Assembly: GCA_003342895.1 (NCBI GenBank)
Contig: PTFA01000304.1
Coordinates: forward strand, 434,001-498,000
Direction: 5' to 3'
DNA length: 64,000 nucleotides
Origin: Casuarius casuarius
Taxonomy: Eukaryota > Chordata > Aves > Casuariiformes > Casuariidae
Shown piece by piece: positions 12,101-26,189 of this stretch. Below the pieces are notes generated by a model. That model ran no database searches. It was not told the origin of the DNA and saw only the letters and a list, made by a program, of their open reading frames with translations. Numbering within the stretch: position 1 is the stretch's first letter; each line of letters starts with the position of its first letter. Position numbers and translations under genes: made by a program.

Positions 12101-15100
12101 GTAGGGGAAACAGGGTAAGACACTGTCAAGAGTAGTGAAAAGATCATTTCAAGAGTTTAGACCATGTGAGTTGACTTTATTAAGCTTCCTCAAACAAAAA
12201 GGATAGCACAGCCCAGATGTTCCCGTTACGGGACAGCTGTTCTTTAGGTATACCTCTGTTAAAATATTGATTGATTGAAATGTCTAACCCCCTAACCCCT
12301 ACACTGCTGTTAGACTGAGTAAATCCTAAACTGGAATGTGCAAGATTCATTCCTCATAATTTTACAAAATCAGCATATCTGGCATGTAAAAATTCCTTGG
12401 CAACATTGTATTTTGGAAAATGTAGCTTTTAATCTTTTTTTTTAGTTAACATCATGTGTACTACTGATCTGTATCACAAATGCCAAAATGCTATAGCTTA
12501 CCACAGCGAGCATCTGTCCGTGTCACGTAACTAGAGCCTGCATCTGCTGTTGTAAACTGGATACTGGTGAACTGTAATACTTCTGAGTATTTGTACAAAC
12601 TCCACTTTACCGGGGGTCCTTTCCTTTAGTAATTCAGATGGTTGACTAATGTTAGAGATGTAAATGGATTTTAATTCCACACAGTTTTATCAATCTTAGA
12701 TTGCTTTCAATTTGTTTTTGGACCCTATTTTAGTAGGCCTCTAATTTGGGGGACAGAGAAATATTTCTGTTTTCTCATTCTTCCTATCTTTCTTGCCTGT
12801 CATTTAGTTACTGAGGGGAAATAAACTCTTAGCAGGGCCAAGTATTGTAGCTTAAGACCCTTCTAGTTTCTATCATACCCTGAAATGCTCCTAACAATAG
12901 TTAAAGGTATTGCACACACTTAAAATCAGTTAATCTAGAAAACTACTTGCCATTGGGAACTGCTTGCAATGACTCATGCTTCTGGTTCACAGACTCGTCC
13001 TGTCCATACGGATAAAAGTAACTAAATGCACCAACTAGTTTCAGCTCTGCTGGGAGATAATTACTTAGAGGAATGGATACTCCCATGTAAGACTCTGCTA
13101 CAGTCAACAAACTAATGAAGTTACAGATACACATCTTGTAACAGGAAAACAGAATAACTGGCACTAAACAGAAATGATCCAAAGACATGATTATGGGCAT
13201 TTTGTAGAACCAGTCAAAATTAGTTTCTCTACAATTTTATCACATATCTTAAGACAATTATATTTTATTTCACTTTGAGACTATTATTTGGAGTTACAAT
13301 GAGCTTACTTAAAAAGGACGCTTACTTTGAACAGTACTAATAATTCCAGCAATATGCTGGAATTACTGACAACTCTGAAACATATATGAGCTTTTAAAAT
13401 TCATCATTTACAATACCATCAGTAGCATATTAAATTCTAAATGCTAAACTGGCAAACTTCTTATCCCAGGGGGCTTAAAGGAATAAATAAAGCAAGTTAC
13501 AACTAAAGCAAGTGATTGAATTAATTTTTTCCACCATCACACAGGCTTCAGGGCTCAGCTGAGTGTTTTGAAGCTTGATCTGAAATTCCTAAATCCTAAA
13601 TAAGAGAGTCTGGAATCAGGCTTCTGCCACAGAATGCTATGATTCCTCCCATTCATATAGGTGAACAGATTACTGGAATGACTACAAGTAATTTGCACTG
13701 TACACTTAATAAAGAGGACCAGTATTATACTGCATTAGTTCTGTTTAAAATTAAGTGATTTTGTTTTCTGCTTTAAACCAATCTATTTTTAGGTGTCACT
13801 TCCTAAGCTAGCATCTCTACGGAAGATTACTTACATTCATTCAAGTTCAAAACATTATCCTGCTCGGAAAAAAAACCAATTAACTTCAGTTGGCCCAAGA
13901 TCCAGCATAATAGCTATTGTATCGATATATAAACCTACTGTCAGGTAGTACAGAGTAGGGAATATGTGGTGCTAACAAACTCACTACGCACTTAATTCAG
14001 GTCTTGATCAGGATTTGTAGAGATCAAGCCCACATACTGTTAGCATGCATTTCCAGATGCCACGAACCAGCTGAAAGGGCTCCTTCCCAGGTATCTAAAA
14101 CCTGGTATCCTTTTCCTGTACTTTTCAAAGACTTTTTAGAGTCAAAGATGTGATCAAGTGAAAGTACAGCAATAAGCATGCTTCTTATATGAGTAAGCTA
14201 ATACATTTCAAAAATCCTGTCAACTACATGTTTTAAAATAGTTTACAAACTTAAATGAAGAGGAAGTATCCCATGAGATTGTTAACTATAATTTTTCATA
14301 TGAGGAAAATGATGCTGAGAACAGCACTCAGTATCTTACTGTCAGCAGAAGATAAAGATACTGGAAATACCACTCCCAGTTGCCAGTCTGCCACTGACTG
14401 CTAGCACAGGGTGCCCAGTACTTATGAAGAAGACCCCTTTGACTGCCTAAATGATACTTCTATGTAAATATAATAAAGTAATTGTGAACTACAGGGCCAG
14501 AAATAAATTTCATACAGGTACTTCAAACACTACTTGTTCAATGCAACGGAAAATGTTTACGAGTATACTCTAATTCTGGAGATTTCTAGACCTCAGTTCA
14601 AACTAGCAAATGGACCTGATACATTCTCTGATTAGCCCAGAAATGACTGTTAGTCTTGTTTTATTTTAAAACTATTTCTGCCTTTGCTCTTTTCTCAGTT
14701 TGACTTCGTATCTTGAAATGTCTCATAACAGAAGTATTGACTTCACATTTTTACTTGTTCTTAAGGGATCTGATCATAGAAGACTGCAAGTTCTGCCAGC
14801 AGTGTGCAGACTTCTCATAACTTTATTACCAAAGCTGGGACCTTCAGTCCCCTGCAGGATCAGGATGAAAATGTGTAATTACCTAATTTTCTGAAACCCT
14901 AATAGTCTTTCAGTGATAACATTTCTTGCTCAAATTCTGACTTTGGAAAATTTTGCTACTTGTTGTGAAATCATTGTTCCTGAAGATTTGCTCTGCTTCA
15001 TCTGTGACAGAAGTACAAAGCATCTAGAAAACAAGCTTATCAAACTTTGAAATTCTGGCACCAGATCCTGTGGACAAATATTTTTGATATTACACTTTCA

Positions 15101-15699
15101 TCATTGTTGTGTTATATCAGCTAAACTTTTTGTTCATTTCTGTAAACACTTTACCAGAATATTAAAAATATGATAGGACACATTAATATAATATGCCATA
15201 TAAAATGTACCAGCTGATCTTAATGATCTCTAGAACCTTTCATTCCAAAATAGCACGAACTGTGTTTTGATTGTTATTAAATATACACCGTTTTGTATCT
15301 TTTTGATTATCCTTTTCTTGAATATCTGCAAGTGAAAATATCCAAAAGGCTTAACATCAATAAGAATACTGTTAGCTAAAATATATTCTAGTGTACAAGT
15401 ACAACATTGCTTTGGCCCTTTTGATGTCTTCATGCTATTTGTATAGGAGATTATTCCCTATTCTACTTCTTATACTGCTGCTCTTCTCAGTTCCAGTCTT
15501 AAGAAATGCTTTCTAGTTTATTCTATGGCTTTATTTTAAATTCACATCTCTTCTTTCTAAAGAGATATGTATCTAACACATCTGTTATTTTTGCAACGCT
15601 GTTGGTGGCTTCACAATGACAAAAATAGAATTGTTAATGCTTAAAAAATTTAAAAACGTCAAAGGATTTCCATTCTTTTGTCCTTTCATGAAACTCGCT
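9151..15699. other. Gene-free stretch
   Basis: No exon with family resemblance and no clear repeat is visible. Open frames are all under 90 codons and look like chance. The sequence is uniformly AT-rich. It is probably ZNF831 intron 1 or intergenic DNA. Confidence 0.5.
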
Positions 15700-15850
15700 C
15701 CTGTGCCTCTCCCTTGTTAGGAAAGAGTTAAAAACCTCCAGCCAGCAGTCTGTAATCAACAGGTTGCGCTAACAGAAAAATAATAACCCTAATCCATCTT
15801 TTAAAGTTTAGGAGGTTGGACTAAATGATGAAAAAATACTGATTAAAGCC
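15700..15850 (+). repeat. Possible CR1 3'-end remnant
   Basis: GGAGGTTGGACTAAATGATG at 15811-15830 resembles the well-conserved 3' part of CR1 in plus orientation. The sequence before it is too diverged to confirm, so this may be chance. Confidence 0.3.
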
Positions 15851-18800
15851 TTCTTAAAAATAGAAGTGGGGCTGCTATCAAAATGCTATGTATTTTAGGA
15901 AAAAATCCCTCTCATTCCTAATTGAAATAACCATTACATTAAAACAATTATAACTTAATAATCTTTCTCTTACCATCTATAATTGAATTATATCTCTGTC
16001 TATATAAAATGATAAAATATTTGCTAACCTTTAGGTGGCCAATTCACAGGCAGGTGGAAAGGTTCAGGTCTCTCTGGAATAGCGTTGAAACAAAAGAAGC
16101 ATCCTGTTTTCCTTTTTCAATGTCTTTCTCTTTTCTTTTTAAGCAATTGAAAATTGAAGGGTGGGTGGTGGGGTGGGTGCAAAGAGGAGAGGGGGTGAAG
16201 TGAGCCCACGCTTAGAGTGGGAAGAGTTTTAATGGCCGTTGCTGGTGATATGGTTTGCCTGCTACAGTGTCTGCACTACTGCAGCTCTGTGTGGGCGTAA
16301 AGAAATGACACGACTGGGTTTCAAACCATTACACTGAAGATTTGCAAACAGTTAAAAAAAAAAACAAAATCACCAGGCACCAATGAAAAATGATTACTTT
16401 TTTTTCTTTTCTCTTTTTCAAAAGTTTTTTTTTTTAATCTTAATAAATGTAATCCACTCAGATTTCCTTCTGGGTCTCTAAAATAAACAATGTAAATTAA
16501 GTATTTAGGAAGGTTCTTGATTTTATTTAGAATGAACATTTTGTTACAATTTTTTCTGCATTTTTTAAAATTTACCTACATGGGCCCATATTCCAAAAGG
16601 CAGCCAGATTTCCACAGTAAAACTCTTTAAAAGGTGCTGACATTTCTGTCTTTGAACATGCTAAATAGCTACTCAAATCTCGGTAGCACAGAGCAGACTG
16701 GTACCATAGCCAGAGCAGCCACTCTGTAACCAGCCAGGTAGGAAATCTTAGGACATGACTATTCCCTTGAATATTTCACAAAACATAGCCAAGAAAAAAA
16801 GGGATGTTCTGGTGACCCATGTTTATTCAATAGCCTAACAATGCATCAAGCTTACTGATTCAAATCCAAATGAGACAGAAAACAGATCTGAATGTCTGTT
16901 TTAACTACTGGATATAAAGCAGGTCAACAGGAATGAGACAGAAGGACTGTTCTCTATAATACTGAGGGGGAGGAGGGGAAAACAGTATTTAAGCTAAAAT
17001 ATAATTGCTGGCACTACAGAAAGTGTATATAAATGGATATGAATAGGGGAGGGGGGGTGAGTTTTTTGTCAGACAAGTGATAACACTTTTCAGCATCTTT
17101 TTGACCAAAAAGGGAGGCACAGAACACAATTTTTGAAAGGAGCTGGAAAACTTTGAGGAACCTTTTTGACTTGGCCACTCTGTGATAGTAAGGGACTGGC
17201 ACTTGTTAAATGCGTATCTTCACATATATATGAGAGAAGACATCCAGCTTCAAAAACTGTGCTTGGACACGAGGTGCATGCATTCTTGAATGTAATTTTT
17301 CAGGTGTGATATTTTTTTTTTAATATTCAAATGAGCTCCAATGCAAACAGAGGTTCCACTGCATTTGGTATTCTGCAGACACGAAAGAGCAAGGACACCT
17401 AGACAAAGAGGGGGTGGGAAAGAGAAGAGGCACTTCATGGTGCCCATATCGCCATTTAGTGCACAGTATCTCTGACAGTTCTTCAGCCTGTCTCCTGGCC
17501 GTAGGGGTGAGCAGTGAGGCAAGTAGCTGAGAGTTCCCAGTCTGGAGGATCCAGAGCCGAATCCCAAATCAGCAGAATTCAGTGTGTGAGTAAAAACAGC
17601 AAGATTGGACTTGAGGCTTTCAGACTATTAAACCCAACTTTTAACAAAGAATATCATAAAGACAGTTAATTAATCACACTACGGTGAATGAAAAGAGATC
17701 TTCATTTCCATGTCTAAAACAGTGTGAAAAGACAGATTACTGCTAGTACAGGCTGACCTGGTTTTGAGTGTGGGCTAGGTACTAGCCACAGAAGAAACTT
17801 AAATTCTTCTTTCTTGTATAAGCTAATGGTTGAAGTCAGCTTCAGGGAAATTTTGCCAGAGAAATGTCTGTGGCTTCAGTTAGGACAGAGAAGTGCATGT
17901 TTAGAGAGAAAAGTATGGCTCCCAGCAGAGAGTTACATTAATGCAGACTTTATGAGTGCAGTTATACAACATGATGTATTCTGCAAACTGGAATTGCTTA
18001 AATCAATTCAGTAAAACTGATAATTTTCCTTGTATTGTCATTTTGTGTGTGTATAGAAGTAAAACCAGATTTAATCCTTTTGATTACTATTTCTTTCTCT
18101 AAATTAATCTTCATGCACTTTCTACTCAGTGAACACTGTGCATTATTAATGAGTAGTGTCATTTGAATCTTCTCATTTTTAAAAAACACAAAGAATTACA
18201 GTTTGAACCCAGGTTGAAAAGCATAGTAACAAGATATATAGCCTGAGACAGTACATGTTGCTCTTTTTGTCTCAGGATCTCATGGACCCTGTGATAGTAT
18301 GATTTGTCGTTTTTCCAAGCTGCTACACCATACTGCCACGATGCTACAGCATTTCTGCCATGATATTTGCCACTTTGCATTTTTCGAAGTGACATCTGGA
18401 ACCTAATGTCCAAATGTATCTAACCCTCCTCTGGGGACTAATCCATGTAAAGAATTATGAGATAATAGTGCTGTTGGTTAATTATAACAAATAGCAATGT
18501 TTGTTTTGTAGATGTAAACAGCCAAACCCACTGTAAGCTGTGCAGAAGTCAGAAACTATGATTATAGTTTTATACTGTTTCTCCCTCCCCCCTCCCCAAA
18601 TCCCAAGAAATTAAACACTGACAATTGCGAAGAATGTTAAGGTACAAAGTACAGACCTAAGGACTGTTAAGTTTAAACGTACAGAAATTATGGTTGCCTA
18701 CACAATTTTCATTTCACCAAAGATTTATCTGCACTATGGTATTTAACGTAGTATTTTTCCCCACAGAACACAGCTCTGTAAGTTTACAGAATCCCTTAAA

Positions 18801-21379
18801 GCAAGTATCTAAAATTTGGAGGAATGTGAATATAAGAAAAGATAATCAAAGCGGGAGGAATGAAGGCATCTGAGTAAACTAGACAGCCAAATACTACCCT
18901 GATATCAGTTCTGTGTAATAGCTACTAAGATGCATATGGCACTTCTGTACATTTTGCTTAGACAGGAAGAACAGCCATCCTCACATATTGGTCAGGCCAT
19001 AGCAAAAAGAAAAAAGAAAAGACCAAGATAAAAAAAAGGAACTTAAAGACAAAAATGTGCTGGAACAGAAAAAGGGAGACACATTGCTTCATTAGCAAAT
19101 ATGGGTCTCCTTGCCAAAGAAAAGCCAGTACAAGGAAAAAAATAAAACACAAGGTAATAGATCCCATAGGGAAAAGAGTCAAGTGCTGCTGAAAAAGTCC
19201 AATCACAAAAATGAAAAGGTTCAGCTGGCTGTGCATACAACCTAAGCATTTCACTAAGAATAGAACTCTGGTCTAAAGTGCTCGGGTGTTTTTTACACCC
19301 CAGCAGTGGAGCTGTGCATGTAGACACTCACCCAAAGAAGAAAAAAAAATATATATGCTAGCTATAGCCTCGAAGCAACTCCATTAAAGTCCACAGATAT
19401 TTCCCCAAATTTAGCTTTAATGTGTTTTAGGTAAGTCTCTAAATATATAGGCTGAATCATCGCACCAGATTGATTTGGTTGGTTTTTTTTTTTTATTATT
19501 TCAGCATAAGCAGGTCTGGTGAAGGACTGTTTTGTGGCTTACTTCACAAGGATAGTCCATGACTCAAGAAAAAAACTTGAAGACAATTGTGAGAAAAAGC
19601 AGATGGTTGAGTCTAGCTTTGCTAGTAAGGTACTGGGAGATAGGGTGGTAATGAAAATGCTCCAATTACTCCTCCTCGCTCAAGTCATTCTTTTGCTGAC
19701 AGTTAAAAGGGTAAAAAATGGAGGGCCCTATGCTGCCTCTTCTGCAAAATAAACATTTCTCAGGAGGGTTAGGAAAGGTATTTCCAGATTGTTTAGACTG
19801 CTGGAGTAATACGCTATGGTATTTTCAGGGATATCACACTCTAGAAAATACCATAAATTTGAGTAGTTACAATTACAATGCACTTAAATGTGATAACATA
19901 AAGACAAAAATATAGCTTTTAGAGGAACAGTTGCTTTAACTCAAAAAGTCAGCTAGTCAGTTAGTCTTTTACACATACACAAACTAGAGTACACAGTCAT
20001 ACTAATTTTTTTCTATCTGTTTCTTATTTGTCATAGGAAAACAGATAACTTCTGATAACATTCAGAAACCTTCTAAAATCCACCATATAAAGGGTCATTC
20101 ATCACTCAAATCAAGCTGCAGATCAGTATCAAAATCAGTACAATGAAACATCAATAACTAGAACTGTAGAAACACAGCATTCCCATCGCTGTGACCCCCA
20201 CGCCTGTACAAGTCACACGGGTAAACCCATCGAAAGCTTCATGGTCATGTTCCATGCCATTCAGCCAACTCAACTACATCTTTATTTTTTCCACAAGCTT
20301 TTATGCTGTTGTGTTTTTTCTCAACATGTTGTCAAGGAAACCCTACATTTTTATAGCTTAGCATCCAGCTCTTTATTGCTATAGACACAAAACAATTTAG
20401 GATTTCGAACTGATATACTTTGACTATGAAGTGATGCTCTCAATACCATAAGGTGGATAGATTCAAAGGAAGACATCTTTTTGAAGATTCATTTCTTCCA
20501 AAATACCTATGGGGAATTTGTGAATTAACTCTTCTATTAATTTCATTAAATTATTTTAAAATATCATTGTTCTATTATGCTGTATGCTAGCCACTGAAGA
20601 AGAGCCCTGTAATCTTACTGAAGTGCCCTTGTTTACCTGTATCACAATACCTCTGTTATTTTGCTGTCTACAATCTTAAGTTCCTTTGATAAAAATATTT
20701 TTGAATTGTGTGAGAAGCTGCCAGCTAAATTCTGAGTGATAATAATTAAGTCAATGAAGTCACACACTCCATGTCTCCTTTCCTGTGTCATAATCATACC
20801 TAATATTTATAATTTTTTCATCTGGACAAAAGGAACTACATCTGCACAGACTTTATGATGCACTCCAGGGAACAACTGCTGTTCTCCAGGCAACACCTGA
20901 GCATGAAATAGTAGCATCAACTCTGTCCATAGTTAGCTTTCTTTAGAGTGTATTAGACACATTCACATTGCAAAGCACCTAGAGTAATCTCTGAGTTGGG
21001 ACCTATCCCTTATGTCTTGTGTCTGTAGTCTGAGTTCTTTCAGCATGCTATAGACAATATTCATCTACTCCACATGTGACACAAGAGCATTCCAGTCCTC
21101 ATCACAGGCTTTAACATGCCATTTTTATTCTTATCCTCTTGAAGATAATCAGTAGAACACATCAGAATGCCTCATGCTGCTGGCTCATTTCAATATTAGC
21201 AATGTGAAGTGGTCATGCAAAAAGAGTACTTGTAGCTTCTTGGCAGAATATTTTGACCTATTAACACCTTTCCTAGTGAAATACTTTATTGCAGTGGACT
21301 TCTATTTCCGTTGTATCTAATGGTAAAAGGTATTTCTGTTATTCTCTCCTTTGGGTTTCATGGAGCTATGCTTTTATCT
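15851..21379. other. Gene-free stretch
   Basis: AT-rich non-coding DNA with several T- and A-runs (for example near 16424 and 19483). Apart from the G-rich motif at 16159 I see no gene, RNA gene or recognisable mobile element. Confidence 0.5.
16159..16177 (+). other. G-quadruplex motif
   Basis: GGGTGGGTGGTGGGGTGGG has four G-runs of at least three with loops of one, four and one bases. This fits a stable parallel G-quadruplex. It sits in a locally GC-richer patch (16.0-16.3 kb) in AT-rich DNA. Confidence 0.7.
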
Positions 21380-21447
21380 GTTGTCACGGAAACACCAGTT
21401 TCCCCCCCCTTGCTTATTAATGTCTGCATTTTTGTTTCCATAGCTAC
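21380..21447. promoter_or_regulatory. Pair of RFX X-box-like motifs
   Basis: GTTGTCACGGAAAC (21380-21393) and GTTTCCATAGCTAC (21434-21447) each match the 14-base X-box consensus GTTNCCATGGNAAC with two mismatches, 40 bases apart. Motif matching alone cannot show binding. Confidence 0.3.
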
Positions 21448-24446
21448 AAAGGAATCTTGGTATTTTAAAATAGCAGTAATTGGACTACCATGACTTTTTT
21501 GTAATTTATTGGCACCATTAATGGCTCTGATTTTCAAAAGCAGACATGAGAACTGTATCAGCAGTTTTTCAGCTATTAATGTTTGATATTCTCTTGCCCT
21601 CAAATACTATGTACATGCTGAAAAAGTTCTTCAACATCTAACCACTCACTTCACCCTGACTCTGACTCTACACATGGCACTCCAGCTTATGCCATTGAGT
21701 ACTTACAGGAATAGGCAATCTGATGTTATATTTAAATGCAGCTTTCCGACCGTAATAAAGTGTACGCAAAACTGTGGACATAATTTGCTATGTGCTTTCT
21801 TCTCTTACAAGTTATTAAAGAGTCCTTAAATAAGCACAATGAAAAGTGACAGTAGAGTTTTAACTGAAGTTCCAATGACCATGTCTGTATTGAATTAGCA
21901 TCTGTTTGGCATTAACTGAATTTCCAAATACCTGTTCAAAAATGCCTTAATCTTGACACAAAATTTGAGCTGAAATTACTGAAAATAGTCTCCTTTTTAG
22001 TTGTAAGGTCCCATCATTTAAGGTATTACTGATAATTGGTAAACTTGACTGCAGATGGATAATTTGTGGAGACATTTACAGCCAAATGTCTAGCACACTC
22101 AGGATACAGGAACATGAAATAAAGCACAAAGAATCCTTCTCCTCTGCAACATCTGTGCAGGAATCAAATCCAATCCACCTTAGCATTAAACATGGAGCTA
22201 ATGGTCTACATTAGTTTAAAGCAATAATGTCATCATATTACTCTCTTTCAAACTAACTGGCACAAAAGCTGATTCCTGGTAGAAAAGAACAGTTTTTGTC
22301 TGTATTACCTTAAAGGTATAAAAACATTGTGCATTCTTATATGTTCCTCTACAGATTACCTTCAGAAATTAAAACTAATAAAATTTTTCTTACACTTTAA
22401 AATTCCACTACTGATCTAGCAGACCCCTTTGTACTGAGTAGACCAAATACTGTGTCTAGGGAAAATCTTTCGGAACACTCTGCCAGAATAAGCCTATCTT
22501 CCTTAAAAGATTTTAATTAGATTGTGCAGGTTAAGTAAAAAAAATTCTGAAATGAATATCTTATTAACTGCTCAAAACTCATTAAAGAAAAAAAACCTTT
22601 ACATACCGAGTTTGCCTGAATAGGCAAAAAATATTAAGATGCTTTTTTTGTGTTGTTCAAAATAATAATTGTAAGTACAACACACTTAAAATAATGTTAT
22701 ACCACAGTTAAAGACCATGCAAATGTAAAATAATTCAGTTCAACTAAAGCTTCATTTTAATTTCAAAAGGAAAACTAATTGGGGTAAAAACATTACTACA
22801 CTGCCTAGTGAGAATAATGTTAAGAGGAATCACTCCTGAAATGTTTCTTCAAACACCTCTCTTGTCCAGAAAGCAAAATTAGAAACCTTCTCATCTCAGA
22901 TATTGTGATTTCAGTTTGTAAGCAGTACTGACACCCAGAAATAGTAATTTCTTTCTAGAAAACCTTTAGCTTCTTCTTGAGTTTTTATATTGAAGCAAAT
23001 TTAAGTCTGTAATAATGACATTTAGAAAGCACTTTTCTTTTGTATGTTAAGTTATCCTTGATTTAGTCCTGCTTCCAGAAGCTCTATGTATCAACTCCAC
23101 CAACTTCTCATCCAAGCATTAGAAGATGTTTTACAAATACAAATGAAAGTTTACAGTAGGCTTTTTGAAATGCAGTAACACAATAGCAAGCCCAGTCAGT
23201 GAGGAGAGAAGGTGGGGAGAAAAGAGAAAAGGATTTTTCTGTTTGTTTTTAATATGTACTATACAGATGTATAATCTAAGGCATGGAAACCTTGTTTCCC
23301 TAACCAGCTTTAGGCATCTGCATCAGTGTGTAGCTTAGAGTTGGTTTCACAGGAGGCTTCCATTTAAGGCAGGGTCTCCTCCAAAATACTCTTCAGCACA
23401 GACAAGATCTTGGACAGAAGGTGAGTGGGCCTATTTCTCTTTATTCACTAAAGAAGTAGACCAGGCAACTCAGGTATGTAACTAAAGTTACGTGAGACAA
23501 ATAGGGGTCAGGGTGATTAAGGGTCAGAATTCACAAAAGGATGCAAGTGACCGATGTGGGACACAAAGAGCAACTAGATAACTAAATCCATGTCAGAAAT
23601 CCCTCACTACCCCTTTCTAGGCTTTTACTGTTTAAAGAACCCCTATATACCTACTATTACATTTTTGTGCAAAGCCAGTTTTTATCTTCCATTCACTGTC
23701 TGACAGAGAATCCAAACTGTTCTCTGTAATTCTTCCCTGATCTACCTCAAGTCCTCCTATTTGATGTTTTATTTTTTGTGTACTCTTTCAACTCTTTATT
23801 ACCTTGTTTTTAATGTTCTGCTAATCCTCTAGATAAACTGAAATGAAATAATTGATTCTTATATCACATCATTGATAAATTCCATTATAGTAAGTGGGAA
23901 ATACACTCATGTAAGAAGTAAAATGAGATTGGACACAGGCTGACATACCCAAACTTCACTGCACTGGCTCCTATAATTCCCTAAATTTGTATTTGTATGA
24001 CTAAGAATAAAGTGTAACCCTTGTACAGCTTTCCTGTAAAGCAGTAGAGCTCAATTTTTGGCCAATGGATACATAGAGGTTACTAGACCAGTTCGGCCAG
24101 GCAATAACCCACACCTAGTAATATTTTGGAAACAAGCAGATTGGATATAATTTTTGGCACAGACAGCAGCAACCTCTGACAGTCACCATTTTTCTACTCT
24201 AACGTCCAATACTATTATTACAGAGGATGAAGTAGAGTATACCTATTATGTGAGAAGGGAGAGAATGGGACATGCACCTTCCCTCAAAAAGGAAGAAAGT
24301 GGCCTATTCAGCCAAAGAATTAGGTATTGCTAATTGAGAGTACCAGTGTTGCTGACGTACTGGTACTAGTCAGTAGGGACATAGCTCACATAGCTCACAT
24401 TTTCTGAAGGAAAAACTGAAACTAGACAGGGTGAACTAGATAAGCT

Positions 24447-24447
<1 letters not shown>
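21448..24447. other. Gene-free stretch
   Basis: AT-rich sequence without credible exons, RNA genes or recognised repeats. Confidence 0.5.

Positions 24448-24488
<41 letters not shown>
24448..24488 (+). repeat. (GT)n microsatellite
   Basis: About 20 uninterrupted GT dinucleotides. Probably length-polymorphic; no other role is visible. Confidence 0.95.
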
Positions 24489-24491
<3 letters not shown>

Positions 24492-25975
24492 CATGCCAAA
24501 ATTGTTGCCATGCCATCTTCTTTTTGTTAGAATTTTACTTAGCTATTTGAACTGGCTATAAAACACCACAGATGTGTATTCCATGTCCTCACCTTTCTTC
24601 CTTTCCCGCTAGTATCTCTGGTTCCTTCTCACCTCAACCTCAGCACAGCTGGGCTCATGTCCCCTAACTGGAAGGCATCCCCAGTTGTGGCTGACTGGCC
24701 AAGCAGCAGGCCAAACAGAAATTCACAGTGTGGACTTTCTCCCCATGATGCCACTACATTGGGTTTCTGTTTTCTCCCTGTCTCCCTGTCTACTGATGTT
24801 CATGGAACCTGAGGTGTATCTTTGAAACTCCTTTGAAGCCCCACAGTCTAATTTGATTAAAATTAACCAAGAGGTTCAAAAGTTAGAGGCATGGACAGTG
24901 TGACTGGATATGGTCAACTGCTTCAGGAAAACAACCTAAAGAGTGTCTCTCCAACCTAAGAAGTTTACAATCTAGGTACAGTATAAGAGAAAAGTGGTAA
25001 GATGGGGCTAGACACAGATAAATGTAAGCAAGAAACTCCCTTTAATCTAATATATCAGTTCCCACTTTTCATAATGCATTTCCCTGCATCCCTACGACTA
25101 AGATATTCTATTACCATAGAAACAGTATCCTGTGTCATTGTGGACCTGCTGTAGCTGGGTGTTGTTATGGAAACATTCATCTTAACAGCTGTCCACAGGT
25201 TATATATTTCAATTATTGTATTTGTAAGGATCCATTACAAAACTAACCTGTCAGGGTTAATTCTAATAAAAAATAAGTCTCTGAAGTATTTAGCAATTCA
25301 ATAAATGCCTCAAGGCTGCCCCCAGTTAAAAATGAAGCATTAGTACAGAATGTATACTAAAATTCCCATTGCCCTTTCAATAATGACCTGCCTTTCNGAA
25401 TTGCTACCATCTGCAAAGACTTTAATCTCTCCTTATCAATCTCTTCACAAACCAAGAAAATTGTTTAATTCTCTATAGCCTGTAACATTATAAATTCAAA
25501 AAAACGCACCCCTCTTAACTATATATTTATATTGCACCATTGAGGCTATAGTATTTTGCAAACAGCACAGAGGTAAATCTCGCCACTTAACGCAGAAAAC
25601 AGTGACCTCTGAGGTTCAGCGTAGCATTGCCATGCTGGCATTTAGAAGAAAAAAACTGAATGGTTTAATTTTGCCAACTCTAACTAGACTGTCTGTAATT
25701 TTTAAAATCAATACTACAACTTTTATGACAGCTATAAAACCAAGAGCTTCACATTAGGCATTGTTCTGAAGATGGGGCAAGACACCAGGTCACTCTCTTC
25801 TGCGAAATCTCCACTGCCTTGAGGTGCGCTCCATGTGCTTAAGTCCTGCCCAGAAGAACTTGTCACTGCTTCTGGGTCAGAACATCATTTTCCAGAGTAG
25901 ATTAAATCCTGATTCCTTGTGAAGGCTTTGTAGGCCCAGGGCAACCCGAGCCCTATCCCAGCATGGGGCAGTGTC
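24489..25975. other. Non-coding stretch upstream of the AIG1-like CpG island
   Basis: No gene is visible. It holds a second pair of X-box-like motifs at 25110-25174 and one unresolved base (N) at 25397. GC content rises towards the right end as the CpG island begins. Confidence 0.5.
25110..25174. promoter_or_regulatory. Second pair of RFX X-box-like motifs
   Basis: ATTACCATAGAAAC (25110-25123) and GTTGTTATGGAAAC (25161-25174) each match the X-box consensus with two mismatches, about 1.2 kb upstream of the AIG1-like start codon. Confidence 0.3.
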
Positions 25976-25982
25976 TCATGGC

Positions 25983-25994
25983 GGGGGGGGGGGG
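25983..25994 (+). repeat. G12 homopolymer
   Basis: Twelve consecutive G residues at the left edge of the CpG island. The length may be unreliable in the assembly. Confidence 0.9.
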
Positions 25995-26189
25995 AAGGCA
26001 CAGCACCCTCCTAGCAAAATCCCCCATGCCCCCGGGGGTAATCCACTGAAAGAAGCAGGGTTATCTTGAAAGCTGAAAGTGCTCAGACTAAGAGGTAAAT
26101 CTGGGGGGCCCATCCTTGAGCCATGCCCCCAATCTGGGGCACAGCCATGGTATAGCCCCCCTTCCTGCCTGTGGGACTCAAAAGCCTTC

